This document shows positions 7,003-15,355 of a stretch of DNA of 64,000 bases, one piece after another. This DNA is from a virus, in the IMG/VR virus record IMGVR_UViG_3300044522_000179, positions 1 to 64,000 of that record. One strand, given 5' to 3'. Position 1 is the first letter of the stretch; each line of letters starts with the position of its first letter. The notes below the pieces were generated by a model. It did not search any database. It saw only the letters and a program-made list of their open reading frames with translations, and was not told the DNA's origin. The position numbers and the translations under genes are program-made.

Positions 7003-8799
7003 TTATAGTGTTTTTAGTCCATCCAAATAGTCTTTTATCTCATCTATTTGGCTAGGTTTATATTGTATCACATTGCGACTCTCCAGGTCAAATTGCTCTT
7101 CTGGAGTCTTTGGTCTGTCTTTAAAGGTGTGAACCTCTACTTCAGTGTCTATATTTTTTGGAGTATGTGATATTGCTCCAAATATTGCTCCACACACAGC
7201 ATCAGCCAAGTCCTTTGACTTTTTGCGTGGGTGATCAACTCTGTCATTTTTCATAATCTTTAACTGTGTTAGTTCATCAAATAATAAATCTATTGCTGGC
7301 ATAGCAAGTCTTTCCTCATATACAAGCATAGCCATATCTTCATAATGTTTTTTAGCAACAGAAACAGTATCAGTTTTCATTCCAACCTGCTTGAGTTCAT
7401 TCTGAATATCAAATGATTGCCAACGGTCAAATGAAACCATGCCAATATCAAAACCTATTCTTCTAAGGTTCTGAATCCATTGCTTAACTTCTGAAAGATT
7501 AACTGGGCCTTCTACCTTTGGTTCCCACCATGCTACTGCATCTACTACTACAATTGGTGCTACTTGTTCGTAGTTGTTGATGACTTGTATGTTTACCCAT
7601 TTTTCTACATGTGCAATAGCAACAGCACACTTATCGTGCTTCTGGGCAAGGTCAGCATGCACATAATACTTTTTAGTTGGATCTGGTTTAAAGGCTTCGT
7701 CAAACCTTCTAAAGTTATCCACAGGGTTTCTAAGTGTCATGCAGGCTTTTACTTTTTCTTGTTGCTTAAAGAATGCATCAGAAGCAAAGGTTGGTACGCA
7801 GGTAAAGCGCATCATTGCATCTCCAAGGTCAGTCATAAAAGCAATCTTAAAATCATCAATCTGTCTTGTTGGGTTTACTTCCCATGTAGGTCTTTTTAGT
7901 GCGAACACTCCAGGGTATTTGTACGAGATTATGTGGTCTTCATCCCAGGAAATTTCAAACTTATTGTTTGGGTCTGTATCTGGTAGCAATGGGTTAATGA
8001 TAAACTCGTGGGTTCTTTCAACTACTTCTTTTTCTGCAACAACTGCATCATACTTCTCTGAGATATAGTCTCCTGGGTATCTTGGGAATGAAAGCAAAAC
8101 AACTTTGCCAAGGTCTGGGAAACGAGAGTCAACTGATCCACGGAAAGCCTTGTAGATATTCTCAGCAGTCTTACCTTGTTCATTACCTGTTCCAACTTCA
8201 GATGCAAAACCAGAGATCTCATCAAGCACTGCAAGAAGAAGGTTTAAACCCTCATGCGATTCTCTTTCTGAGTGACCAGAGTAAACAGTTATAGACTTAT
8301 CAAACTCAACTGAGTCTGCTTTTGCATAGTACTTTCCAGCAAACCATGGGGATCTTTCAATCTTTGATTTAAAACCTTTAAAGAAAACATTCTTAGCCTG
8401 TTGAGCGTTAATAGCAACGTTAATTAAATCAATAGCATCTCCTGCTGGCTTACCAAAATACTTTGCTGGGTCTTTCAAACATAAAAGTTTGTATACGATA
8501 TATGCACATGCTACTGTTGATACAAAGTCTTTTCCAGATCCCTTGCCAAGTTGCAGGATAATCTCATTCTTGGTATATTTTTCAAAGTATCTTGTACCTT
8601 CTTCTTCTCCCATTATGTCAATGAGATCTTCTTTACGATATATCTGACTCATTGCTTCAACAATGTCATATTGAATATCAGAAAGTCCAGGCTGACCTAG
8701 ATAGGCTTCACCCTCAACAAATGTCTTTGCATTTACTGGTGTCTCTTGAAAATGGTTATCCTTAAGTACTTCAAGAAAATCATTGAACGTCGTGGACAA
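7003..8799 (-). CDS. terL: Terminase large subunit (packaging ATPase/nuclease)
   Basis: 598 residues. The ATPase domain carries Walker A GKGSGKD (85-91) and Walker B LLLAVLDE (~187-194, catalytic Glu 194). The RNase-H-like nuclease domain shows HADLA (~380), SFDRW (~458) and KDLADAV (~540) as metal-binding acids. This cuts concatemeric DNA and drives it into the prohead. The start is TTG at 8799 with GAGGTG 7 nt upstream, overlapping the small-subunit gene by 20 nt. It is far from the portal (about 38 kb in this window), unlike the usual adjacent order. Confidence 0.95.
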   Translation of the reverse strand: MSTTFNDFLEVLKDNHFQETPVNAKTFVEGEAYLGQPGLSDIQYDIVEAMSQIYRKEDLIDIMGEEEGTRYFEKYTKNEIILQLGKGSGKDFVSTVACAYIVYKLLCLKDPAKYFGKPAGDAIDLINVAINAQQAKNVFFKGFKSKIERSPWFAGKYYAKADSVEFDKSITVYSGHSERESHEGLNLLLAVLDEISGFASEVGTGNEQGKTAENIYKAFRGSVDSRFPDLGKVVLLSFPRYPGDYISEKYDAVVAEKEVVERTHEFIINPLLPDTDPNNKFEISWDEDHIISYKYPGVFALKRPTWEVNPTRQIDDFKIAFMTDLGDAMMRFTCVPTFASDAFFKQQEKVKACMTLRNPVDNFRRFDEAFKPDPTKKYYVHADLAQKHDKCAVAIAHVEKWVNIQVINNYEQVAPIVVVDAVAWWEPKVEGPVNLSEVKQWIQNLRRIGFDIGMVSFDRWQSFDIQNELKQVGMKTDTVSVAKKHYEDMAMLVYEERLAMPAIDLLFDELTQLKIMKNDRVDHPRKKSKDLADAVCGAIFGAISHTPKNIDTEVEVHTFKDRPKTPEEQFDLESRNVIQYKPSQIDEIKDYLDGLKTL

Positions 8800-9316
8800 C
8801 GGTAATCACCTCGTTGTCTTTTGCAAACGAAGAAAGTCTACGCATAATCTCATCACGAACCTGTGGATACTCAGATGCAATATCTTTTAATATTAAAACA
8901 AGAACTTCTTGACGTCTCTCAATCTCCATCATTTCTTCTGCAAGTTCTTTATTCTCAAGCAGACCAGCCTTTTGTAGCATGTCAATACGCTTAGACTCAA
9001 TATCCATGACAAGTTTAATTGCAGCAGTCTTTGCGCTAAGATTGTTTGTCATTGATGCTTCATCAATAACTTCATATGTACGAGAAACTAATTTGCTATA
9101 ATGAGTATCTGCTGCTGCAAGGGCTTCCTTAGCACGAGCACGGATAGCATCATTAGCAGATGCCATAACCTTCCACTCATTGATAAGTGTTACAACTCTT
9201 TGTCTTGGTATTGAAAGTTGCTTAGAGATTACAGTTGGGTCATTGCCCTTAAGGTATTCTTCTACTACCTGATTTACTTGGTCAAGGTGCTTAACTAGAT
9301 CATCTTCAGTTGACAT
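8780..9316 (-). CDS. terS: Terminase small subunit (DNA-recognition)
   Basis: 178 residues. The N-terminal segment ~16-50 (VVEEYLKGNDPTVISKQL then PRQRVVTLINEWK) reads as a helix-turn-helix, followed by long alpha-helical, Glu/Lys-rich segments suited to oligomerisation. Position directly before and overlapping the large terminase supports the call. It would recognise the pac or cos site. Sequence family is not certain; context is strong. Confidence 0.75.
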   Translation of the reverse strand: MSTEDDLVKHLDQVNQVVEEYLKGNDPTVISKQLSIPRQRVVTLINEWKVMASANDAIRARAKEALAAADTHYSKLVSRTYEVIDEASMTNNLSAKTAAIKLVMDIESKRIDMLQKAGLLENKELAEEMMEIERRQEVLVLILKDIASEYPQVRDEIMRRLSSFAKDNEVITVVHDVQ

Positions 9317-9548
9317 ATTTTCCTTCTAGTCTATTAATTTCATCCTTGATATAGAAAATTGCTTTCTCAAGATCTTGTATTGTCTTTGCTTCATCTTTAA
9401 GTCCTGCTCTCCACAGATACTTAAATGCATTACCAATATTAAAATTACGATGACGAGTTATCTCAATGCACTCAATGCCAGATGGGTCTGAGGTGTAGTG
9501 TAAAGGGTTGTTAACTTGGTCAACTGTTATGTTTAAACTATCACTCAT
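9306..9548 (-). CDS. DUF3310-family protein
   Basis: 80 residues from ATG 9548, chosen over the TTG 18 nt upstream because GGGAG lies 7 nt before it. VNNPLHYTSDPSGIECIEIT, FNIGNAFKYLWRAGLK and DLEKAIFYI are the DUF3310 signature, common in phages and sometimes annotated as a nucleotide-kinase-like accessory protein without firm proof. Overlaps the terminase small subunit by 11 nt. Confidence 0.85.
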   Translation of the reverse strand: MSDSLNITVDQVNNPLHYTSDPSGIECIEITRHRNFNIGNAFKYLWRAGLKDEAKTIQDLEKAIFYIKDEINRLEGKYVN

Positions 9549-9663
9549 CGTCTGTCTCCCAATCAAATGCTTCTGGAATTCCTTTTAATGCAGCAAATGC
9601 AAAAGCAAAACCAACAGCACCTGCTACAGCAAGTGCTACTAACGCTTTCTCAACTTTATTCAT
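9541..9663 (-). CDS. 40-residue single-span membrane protein
   Basis: Short frame MNKVEKALVALAVAGAV... with one hydrophobic segment (~6-27) and an acidic tail ending in WETDDE. It has a near-perfect GAGGAGGT ribosome site, starts in an ATGA overlap with the upstream HTH gene and overlaps the DUF3310 start by 8 nt. These junctions make it a real gene despite its size. Function is unknown. Confidence 0.75.
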   Translation of the reverse strand: MNKVEKALVALAVAGAVGFAFAFAALKGIPEAFDWETDDE

Positions 9664-9815
9664 CGTTTTGACCTCCTCAATCCAAACTTAGCAAGGTATA
9701 CGTAAATAGTCTCTAGACTAACTCCGCACTCCTTCGCAATCTCTTCTGGAGTCTTCTTGTCCATAAGATATCTCTTACGCATAAAGACTTCTGATGTATA
9801 TAGTTTAGCAGCCAT
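9660..9815 (-). CDS. 51-residue helix-turn-helix protein
   Basis: MAAKLYTSEVFMRKRYLMD then KTPEEIAKECGVSLETIYVYL forms a resolvase-like helix-turn-helix, with a basic tail RRSKR. Likely a small DNA-binding regulator or part of the packaging recognition machinery given its place just upstream of the terminase genes. Begins 5 nt after the resolvase stop and ends in an ATGA overlap with the next gene. Confidence 0.75.
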   Translation of the reverse strand: MAAKLYTSEVFMRKRYLMDKKTPEEIAKECGVSLETIYVYLAKFGLRRSKR

Positions 9816-9819
9816 AATA

Positions 9820-10410
9820 TTATTTGTCAACTCCAATTGCTTTCCCCCAATTTTTTACAGCCCAGTGACCAATCCCACAAGCATCTGCAACATCATTATC
9901 AGTAATAGTTCTATCATAGATTGTGTTAATAAATTTTATTGTTCTTTCTTTACGAAGGTTTCTTTCGTATGTCTTATACCAAGAGATAGACTTTCCAGGA
10001 TATTGATATCTTATGACAACCTGTTCATCTTTAGATATTTTTTTATTTCCTATGTAGTTCTGCCAAGTAATCGGAGAAACAGTTCCAATTACTTTTGTTC
10101 CTGATTGGCCTGCTGCCCCAAGGATTGCTCCCTGAACTAATGCAAGATCAGCAGCAGTTTTTGGACTATTCATAAACACTGTGTGCTCAATAATTATTGC
10201 CTCAAACCCTCCATAGTAATCAAAAAATCCCTTTACTTTTTTCCCTGCGTCCATAACTTTTTCATAGGTATTGTTTCCTTGAAAATTAATCTTACCCACT
10301 ATACCTAGATTTTCTCCAGAAAACAAAGAAAAAGCAAGGCTGTTGGTACTGGCGTCAATGGCACAAATGGTTTTTGGAGGTAATTCCATACCCCACTTAT
10401 TCTTTGCCAT
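9820..10410 (-). CDS. RuvC-like Holliday-junction resolvase
   Basis: 196 residues with an RNase-H-like fold signature: AIDAST (Asp19), IIIEHTVF (Glu75) and TDNDVADACGIGHW (Asp173 and Asp177), matching the four acidic residues of RuvC-type resolvases. Would cut branched recombination or replication intermediates before packaging. Overlaps the upstream zinc-protein gene by 14 nt. Confidence 0.85.
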   Translation of the reverse strand: MAKNKWGMELPPKTICAIDASTNSLAFSLFSGENLGIVGKINFQGNNTYEKVMDAGKKVKGFFDYYGGFEAIIIEHTVFMNSPKTAADLALVQGAILGAAGQSGTKVIGTVSPITWQNYIGNKKISKDEQVVIRYQYPGKSISWYKTYERNLRKERTIKFINTIYDRTITDNDVADACGIGHWAVKNWGKAIGVDK

Positions 10411-10681
10411 TCATGTACCCCTTAATATTTTTTATTGCTTTCGTTACATCCTTTGGATTAACATTACAAATACTACAAAGTTCTTCATCATTATAAATAG
10501 AAAGTTTTTCGTTACAAGATTTACATCTTCTATCTTTACCAATCCTATTTTTTCTTTTACCCATCATATAGCGAAGAGCAATTTTTTCTTTTGTTGATTT
10601 TTCTCTACACTCTGAAGAGCAATATATTTGATAATTTATCTCTGTTTGAAATTGTTTGTCACACCATTGGCAAATTACCAT
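10397..10681 (-). CDS. Small double zinc-ribbon protein
   Basis: 94 residues. Two Cys clusters: CQWC with CSSEC (~4-29) and CKSC with CSIC (~53-72), consistent with two zinc-binding modules; the basic segment between them suggests nucleic-acid binding. Overlaps both neighbours. Conserved in shape with small zinc proteins of other actinophages; role unknown. Confidence 0.75.
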   Translation of the reverse strand: MVICQWCDKQFQTEINYQIYCSSECREKSTKEKIALRYMMGKRKNRIGKDRRCKSCNEKLSIYNDEELCSICNVNPKDVTKAIKNIKGYMNGKE

Positions 10682-11459
10682 CTAGAGGCTCCATAGACTT
10701 TAGTTTAAAGTCTCCCTTACCAGCAGCATCACATGCCTTTTTAATTGGACACGATTTGCAAATTTTTGAATTTGAGCGATAGTTCTTTTCAGGAAGGGTC
10801 CTGTCAACCCAAGCCTTACGAACTGATCTCATCCATTCAAACGTCTGGTCTACCCACCGACGATAATAATCATTTACTTCTACTGGAAGAATAAGCAATT
10901 CATGATTGTTTTTATTTTCATAAATAAGAACTGCTTTAGGCTTCTTAAGAATTTTCATATAAATAAGCAACTGGATTAAATGACCAGTCTTTGGTTTCAT
11001 GTGCGCCTTACGGTACTCAAACCCTTCGTTCATCATTGTTTTAATTTCACCAAGAAGTTCTTCTCCCTGCCAATTAACAATAACATCTCCGTAACCAAAG
11101 ATTGGTGGATCGTTATGTGTAATCTTAAACTCTGAATCAACAAGGAAATCTGGTACATTGCCCATAGCCTCTTGAATTCTTTCATGGGACTTTGTCCCAG
11201 CAGTCATGTTTGCTGCGCTATATGGTGTTGCATCATCCTCAAACATTTGTCCGTCAAAAGCAAGGTACCAGTATCTTGGACACTCTCCATGCCCATAGGC
11301 AATAGTTGATGGTGCAAAAGTTTTCTTTTGTGTTTGTTTGTCAATACGGTTAACTGTATAACCAGACTGAATTTTTTCAGTTAGCCCAGCAGCATCCACT
11401 GGGTGGATAGGTGCCTTTTCTTGCTTAACCATAATCTGTTGCAATAAACTTTTTGTCAT
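10659..11459 (-). CDS. Cas4/RecB-like PD-(D/E)XK exonuclease with iron-sulfur cysteines
   Basis: 266 residues. Nuclease motifs in order: GTKSHERI (His92), GYGDVIV (Asp125), LLGEIKT (Glu138, Lys140), HLIQLLIYM (Gln163, Tyr167). Four cysteines, one at 60 (GECPR) and three at 234, 237 and 243 (CKSCPIKKAC), match the Fe-S cluster of Cas4 and AddB-type nucleases. Probably processes DNA ends during recombination with the phage RecA. No CRISPR array or other cas gene is present, so this is a phage recombination nuclease. Its extended -10 promoter is at 11484. Confidence 0.85.
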   Translation of the reverse strand: MTKSLLQQIMVKQEKAPIHPVDAAGLTEKIQSGYTVNRIDKQTQKKTFAPSTIAYGHGECPRYWYLAFDGQMFEDDATPYSAANMTAGTKSHERIQEAMGNVPDFLVDSEFKITHNDPPIFGYGDVIVNWQGEELLGEIKTMMNEGFEYRKAHMKPKTGHLIQLLIYMKILKKPKAVLIYENKNNHELLILPVEVNDYYRRWVDQTFEWMRSVRKAWVDRTLPEKNYRSNSKICKSCPIKKACDAAGKGDFKLKSMEPLDGNLPMV

Positions 11460-11483
11460 ATTTTACTCGTTTCTATTACTATA

Positions 11484-11492
11484 AGTATAGCA
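11484..11492 (-). promoter_or_regulatory. Extended -10 promoter TGC-TATACT before the Cas4-like gene
   Basis: TATACT with TGC extension, 24 bases before the ATG at 11459, in the 35-base gap after the gene at 11495. Likely start of the transcript carrying the nuclease, zinc protein, resolvase and terminase genes. Confidence 0.55.
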
Positions 11493-11494
11493 GA

Positions 11495-11800
11495 CTAGCG
11501 TGTAATATATTTGAGTGCCGACACTAAATTGTTAATAGATTCTGCAGCAGTGTAGTAGATATTCTTTTTACCACGATCTGATTTGTCAACATTAGCCATC
11601 CAGGTGGCTTTAAAGGCCATTTTAGCAGCAATGGCTTGTAGTCTCACTATTTCAACCGTAGCAACATTTAAAGGTATGTCTGGCTTAAGAATGACTTTGG
11701 CTATAAAAGTTAAAGCAGTTGTAAGTTCTTCGTCACCCATGTAGTCTGCAATTTCTGACAATCCATTTATCATGTCTATCGTTGTATTGTTTTGTTCCAT
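11495..11800 (-). CDS. Conserved actinophage protein of unknown function
   Basis: 101 residues, mostly helical. The pattern LSEIADYMGDEEL, EIVRLQAIAAKMAFKAT and KSDRGKKNIYYTAAESI recalls a small family found in many actinophages beside recombination genes. No catalytic motif is seen. Sits 1 nt after the first of three oxygenase-like genes. Confidence 0.7.
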   Translation of the reverse strand: MEQNNTTIDMINGLSEIADYMGDEELTTALTFIAKVILKPDIPLNVATVEIVRLQAIAAKMAFKATWMANVDKSDRGKKNIYYTAAESINNLVSALKYITR

Positions 11801-11801
11801 T

Positions 11802-12608
11802 TTATCCCATCGATTCTATTGATATACCATCTAAAATTCCGTCTTCATTCCATTTTTTAAATGCTGACTGCATATCCTGTCTTGATTGTAACTCATCTAA
11901 ATATTTTTTTCTTTTGTCTTTATTTTTTTCTGGATCAATAGGATTATCTTCACCAGTAAAACGATAACTTGTTGTAGGGCAATAGTCCATGCTTATAATC
12001 TCACAAAACTCACCTTCTTTAAACTTACGCTTTGGTCGCCAATGTATTTGATTAACAGCACTAAAGACAATTGTTTGTCCGCTCTTCAGGGAGTATTTTG
12101 TAAAATTATTAGTATCATCCCAGTTACTTACATACAGGTCCCAATCTATATTTGTGTTTGGACAGTAGTTAATAGTTACAAGATTTTCATCAGCATCTAG
12201 GTGTGGTGGTAAGGCTGGAGAGTTATCTCCATAACCATAGTTTATATTATAATCAATATAGTTCCAGTGACATAAGGCTATGTCTCCCTTATATAGTGGC
12301 TTTGCGATTTCATCTAAACGCTTTTCGCAATCTTCTGGCATGTCAAATTCAATTAACATTCTTGCCATGTTGCGTGGGATCTTTGGCTGATATCGACTTT
12401 TAAATTCTGATTGACGAATATATCCATCTTCAATCTTATCACCAATAAAGAAAGGCTCAATAAGTCTATTCTCTTCAATTCTTCTTCTTATCTCTGCATC
12501 TTGTTCAGCAGTAAATAGATCATCTATATAGAATGGCAATGGCTTTGTATAGTTTTCAAAGCCAGTTAGATATTTGTGAAGACCTGGAACACTATTCTGA
12601 GTCGTCAT
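11802..12608 (-). CDS. 2OG-Fe(II) oxygenase-like protein A
   Basis: 268 residues from ATG 12608, preferred over a TTG 21 nt upstream. The double-stranded beta-helix signature is PPHLDADE (HxD, metal ligands) and NQIHWRP (distal His with nearby Arg). The region LKSGQTIVFSAVNQIHWRP aligns by eye with the two upstream neighbours, so the three are diverged tandem paralogues. The family hydroxylates proteins, nucleic acids or small molecules with Fe(II) and 2-oxoglutarate. Substrate here is unknown. Overlaps protein B by 17 nt. Confidence 0.65.
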   Translation of the reverse strand: MTTQNSVPGLHKYLTGFENYTKPLPFYIDDLFTAEQDAEIRRRIEENRLIEPFFIGDKIEDGYIRQSEFKSRYQPKIPRNMARMLIEFDMPEDCEKRLDEIAKPLYKGDIALCHWNYIDYNINYGYGDNSPALPPHLDADENLVTINYCPNTNIDWDLYVSNWDDTNNFTKYSLKSGQTIVFSAVNQIHWRPKRKFKEGEFCEIISMDYCPTTSYRFTGEDNPIDPEKNKDKRKKYLDELQSRQDMQSAFKKWNEDGILDGISIESMG

Positions 12609-13209
12609 TAGTAAAACCACCGTTTGCAAAGAACTGTTCCATATAGATAGACGCTTTTTCTTTTAGCACCTTATTAATTTCTAGGTCTTTTGTTTCTGCT
12701 TCTGGATCTACAAAATGAAAAAACACCATCTCCACAAACTCATTGTCTGCAAAGTTCTTAGGCTCTCTCCAGTGAATCTGATGTGTTCCACTAAATGTTA
12801 ATGCCTGATTATCTTTTAATGTAAAACTTTGATCTGGCTCAACAATAAGTGGCCACTCAACATTTGACTGTATCTGATAATCAAAAGTGAATCTAGGCTC
12901 TTTAAATGTTTCATCGTAATGTGGAAACAATGATGGCTTGTAATGAAATTTACCACAGTTACTTGTTACGTTATTGTACCTTGCGTGGCAGTACTCTGAC
13001 AAAATAATTCTTTTATTTCCACTTACAGATCTTGCAATACTCGTAACTTTTTCAATAATTGCATCTGGCAACTGAATAAAAGTATTTGCCTGGGCATGGT
13101 TCTTTATAAAAGATCCACCGCTATTATTCTGTACGGCCTTATAAATTTCGTTGACTTCTTGGCTAGTAAAGACATTCTCTACTATTGTATTTATTTCATC
13201 TTGTTTCAT
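12592..13209 (-). CDS. 2OG-Fe(II) oxygenase-like protein B
   Basis: 205 residues. FPHYDETF gives the HxD pair, and FSGTHQIHWRE gives the distal His plus Arg. LKDNQALTFSGTHQIHWRE is nearly the same as LKDNQALVFAGTQQTHWRE in protein C, showing common descent. GGAGAC ribosome site before the ATG. Probable cytosolic enzyme of unknown substrate. Confidence 0.68.
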   Translation of the reverse strand: MKQDEINTIVENVFTSQEVNEIYKAVQNNSGGSFIKNHAQANTFIQLPDAIIEKVTSIARSVSGNKRIILSEYCHARYNNVTSNCGKFHYKPSLFPHYDETFKEPRFTFDYQIQSNVEWPLIVEPDQSFTLKDNQALTFSGTHQIHWREPKNFADNEFVEMVFFHFVDPEAETKDLEINKVLKEKASIYMEQFFANGGFTNDDSE

Positions 13210-13233
13210 ATTGTCTCCTTGTATTGTAGTAGT

Positions 13234-13899
13234 TTAGTCTTTATATAACTCTTCATTTGCTTCAAGATTGTAAAATTGAGAAAGAAATCTTGTTCTTTCT
13301 GATAAAATCATATCTTGATCTTTATCAAGAGGTGTTGGATCTATGTATTCTAAATGACAAAAAATCATATCTATTTTGTTTCCAGGAAGAATTTTTGTAA
13401 TTTCCCTCCAATGCGTTTGCTGTGTTCCAGCAAAAACTAGTGCTTGATTGTCTTTTAAAAAATAACTTTTATCTTCTACAACAAGGCCCCAGTCTTGATC
13501 AGCGTGAACTTGAATATCAAACGTAATTCTTTGTTCATCTCTTAAGTCGCAATGTGGAAAAAGTTTACACTCATATCCGTAGGCTGGATCATACCTTGCA
13601 AACGAATAATCCCCAACTAATCTAACCTTGCCAGCAAGAGATGTCTTTTCTATAGCCTTGTTAATTTTGTCTTCAATTTCTGGAAGTTTTACATGCCAGG
13701 CTCTATGCCCAGCCCACTTTTGTAATTTTGTTTTGTCTTCTGGGGTATTATTTACAATGCTATAAATATAAGCAACATCTGCTTCATCAAAAATATCATC
13801 AACAATCATAACTTCAAAGTCTTGGTTAGAGACCTTTTCTTGAGATTTTACTAGGTTTTGATATTGATCGTAAGCCCTACCCTTAATTCCTTGTTCCAT
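13234..13899 (-). CDS. 2OG-Fe(II) oxygenase-like protein C
   Basis: 221 residues. LFPHCDLRDE supplies HxD, and AGTQQTHWRE the distal His and Arg, on a predicted double-stranded beta-helix (TFDIQVHADQDWGLVVE). First gene of the three-oxygenase cluster. Its ATG lies 6 nt after the -10 hexamer, with no ribosome site, so it is predicted to be translated from a leaderless mRNA. Confidence 0.68.
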   Translation of the reverse strand: MEQGIKGRAYDQYQNLVKSQEKVSNQDFEVMIVDDIFDEADVAYIYSIVNNTPEDKTKLQKWAGHRAWHVKLPEIEDKINKAIEKTSLAGKVRLVGDYSFARYDPAYGYECKLFPHCDLRDEQRITFDIQVHADQDWGLVVEDKSYFLKDNQALVFAGTQQTHWREITKILPGNKIDMIFCHLEYIDPTPLDKDQDMILSERTRFLSQFYNLEANEELYKD

Positions 13900-13901
13900 A
13901 A

Positions 13902-14192
13902 TTATATTATACCACTATCTGATATCTGTTCCAATATTGACATCTCTATTATTGCAAGCCTAACCTTTGCGTTTCCTTCGCCAATCACAACAACTATGGC
14001 AGGATCTTTTCCATTCTTCATTGCATCTGTTGTTGCCTTTGCCCAAACCTCTTTGTTTAATGTAAAAGACTTTCCAACTTCTTTAAAATCTACAACAAAG
14101 TTTCTCCAAGAGGCATCCCCCTTTTGAGTGTTACGACCAGAGTTCTTATGCTGCTTAGCCCCTATTCTTTTGGACTCACTCTTCTCTGTCAT
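13902..14192 (-). CDS. Putative PD-(D/E)XK-type resolvase/nuclease, Hjc-like
   Basis: 96 residues from ATG 14192 (a TTG lies 24 nt further up). The basic start RIGAKQHKNSGRNTQKGDAS, then FVVDFKEV (D-x-K) and SFTLNKEVWAK, resembles archaeal Hjc-like and phage Holliday-junction endonucleases, where KGD, DxK and SFSL form the active-site frame. Function is inferred. It overlaps the zinc-protein gene by 17 nt within the RecA operon. If correct, the phage has two unrelated resolvases. Confidence 0.5.
   Translation of the reverse strand: MTEKSESKRIGAKQHKNSGRNTQKGDASWRNFVVDFKEVGKSFTLNKEVWAKATTDAMKNGKDPAIVVVIGEGNAKVRLAIIEMSILEQISDSGII
13906..13914 (-). promoter_or_regulatory. Extended -10 TGG-TATAAT, leaderless start at 13899
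   Basis: TATAAT with TGG extension, six bases before the ATG. A TTGGAA sequence 17 bases upstream is a possible weak -35. The TAA of the upstream gene falls between the hexamer and the ATG. Confidence 0.7.
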
Positions 14193-14352
14193 TACCCTTC
14201 CATTTCTGCTTTCCAAACTTGACCGTGCTTAGATGTTTACTTGGACACATCCAGGTCATTGTCTTTGTTTCTGAATAAAGTCTTAGTGACCTTACTTCTA
14301 CCTTGCATTCATGGCAAACAAACTTTCCATTGTAAACAGTAAAGTTAGCCAC
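14176..14352 (-). CDS. Small zinc-finger protein
   Basis: About 58 residues. VYNGKFVCHECKVEVRSLRLY then MTWMCPSKH gives CxxC and CxxxH, a likely single zinc site. I choose the GTG at 14352 (AAGG about 9 nt upstream, 8-nt overlap with the end of recA); an alternative frame extends to 14385. Function is unknown. Confidence 0.6.
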   Translation of the reverse strand: MANFTVYNGKFVCHECKVEVRSLRLYSETKTMTWMCPSKHLSTVKFGKQKWKGNDREE

Positions 14353-15355
14353 TGAGTTTTGCCTTGATTGATTCTTGCAAATCAAGATCCTCTCTTACAC
14401 GATTAACAAATGCCTCTTTGCCTTGGACTTTTGATCCATCAGGAAGAATGTACCATGCACCTGTACGCTCTACGATACCATTTAATTCAGCAGTAGTAAC
14501 AAGATCACCGATGGTGTCAAGACCAATATCATTACCTCTAAAATAAAAATCATACTCGCCAGATTGAAACCCTGGGGAGGTTTTTGAGAACTGGAGTTCC
14601 CATTTAATAGTTCTACCAATTTTTTCTTCAATTAATTTGTCTCCTACCTTAATCTTTCCTTTAATCGCTTGATTGTCTGACTCGGAACTAAATAACTTAA
14701 CAATGCAAGAAGAATAAAACTTAGTAGCCTGACCACCAGAAGGCTGCTGGCTAGTATACATAGCGTTAATATTATTGCGAGACTGGGAAATAAGAACAAG
14801 AAGAGTAGGCTTAACCTTGTTGTTAGCATAATTAAGCATTTTCCATGCGTTACTAAAGTCACGAGATTCTGCCCCAATCTGCTTTGTATTTTCTAATGCC
14901 TTCATCTCATCTGTATCTTTTTCAAAATAGATTGCTGGAAGCATTGATGTAATAGAGTCTACCACGATTAAGTCAACACCAGCGTTCATTAATCCAACAC
15001 CTACATCTACCATGTCACTAATAGTTCTTGCCTGTGAATAGATTAGTTTTTCTGGATCTACCCCCAAAGTTCTAGCCCAATCTTCTGAGTATGACATTTC
15101 TGAGTCTATCCATGCACACAGTTTTCCTTCGGCTTGTGCTAGAGCAATCATCTGAAGGCACATAGAAGACTTTGCAGAGGACTTGGAGCCCCATATAAGA
15201 ACTTGTCTGCCATAAGGTAGGCCTCCTCCTAGAGCACGGTTTAAACCAAAACTAGGTGTTGGTTGATATTCATAGTTAACCCCCACACCAGTTCCAAGTC
15301 TTTTCCTTAACTTAGGATCAAGTTGTGCTAACGCCTCTTCTATACTAACTGACAT
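14345..15355 (-). CDS. recA: RecA recombinase with variant P-loop
   Basis: 336 residues from ATG 15355, which has GGAGG 6 nt upstream; an ATG at 15361 abuts the GGAGG and is less likely. Core features: P-loop GSKSSAKSS (~56-64), IDSEMSYSEDW, Walker B DLIVVDSITSM, LISQSRNNI, and the DNA-binding L2 region PSGGQATKFYSS. The Gly normally preceding the P-loop Lys is Ala (codon GCA). Pairs homologous DNA during recombination-dependent replication and repair. Overlaps the polymerase gene by 11 nt and sits with helicase, primase and nucleases. Confidence 0.93.
   Translation of the reverse strand: MSVSIEEALAQLDPKLRKRLGTGVGVNYEYQPTPSFGLNRALGGGLPYGRQVLIWGSKSSAKSSMCLQMIALAQAEGKLCAWIDSEMSYSEDWARTLGVDPEKLIYSQARTISDMVDVGVGLMNAGVDLIVVDSITSMLPAIYFEKDTDEMKALENTKQIGAESRDFSNAWKMLNYANNKVKPTLLVLISQSRNNINAMYTSQQPSGGQATKFYSSCIVKLFSSESDNQAIKGKIKVGDKLIEEKIGRTIKWELQFSKTSPGFQSGEYDFYFRGNDIGLDTIGDLVTTAELNGIVERTGAWYILPDGSKVQGKEAFVNRVREDLDLQESIKAKLSG

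Noticed and set aside
5881-7008. Long plus-strand open frames opposite the alanine-rich protein
   Set aside because: They mirror Ala/Val codon bias of the real gene and have no ribosome sites or recognisable domains. All supported genes are on the minus strand.
10659-11459. CRISPR adaptation nuclease Cas4
   Set aside because: No cas1, cas2 or array is near; the context is phage replication and recombination genes, so a phage RecB-like nuclease is more likely.
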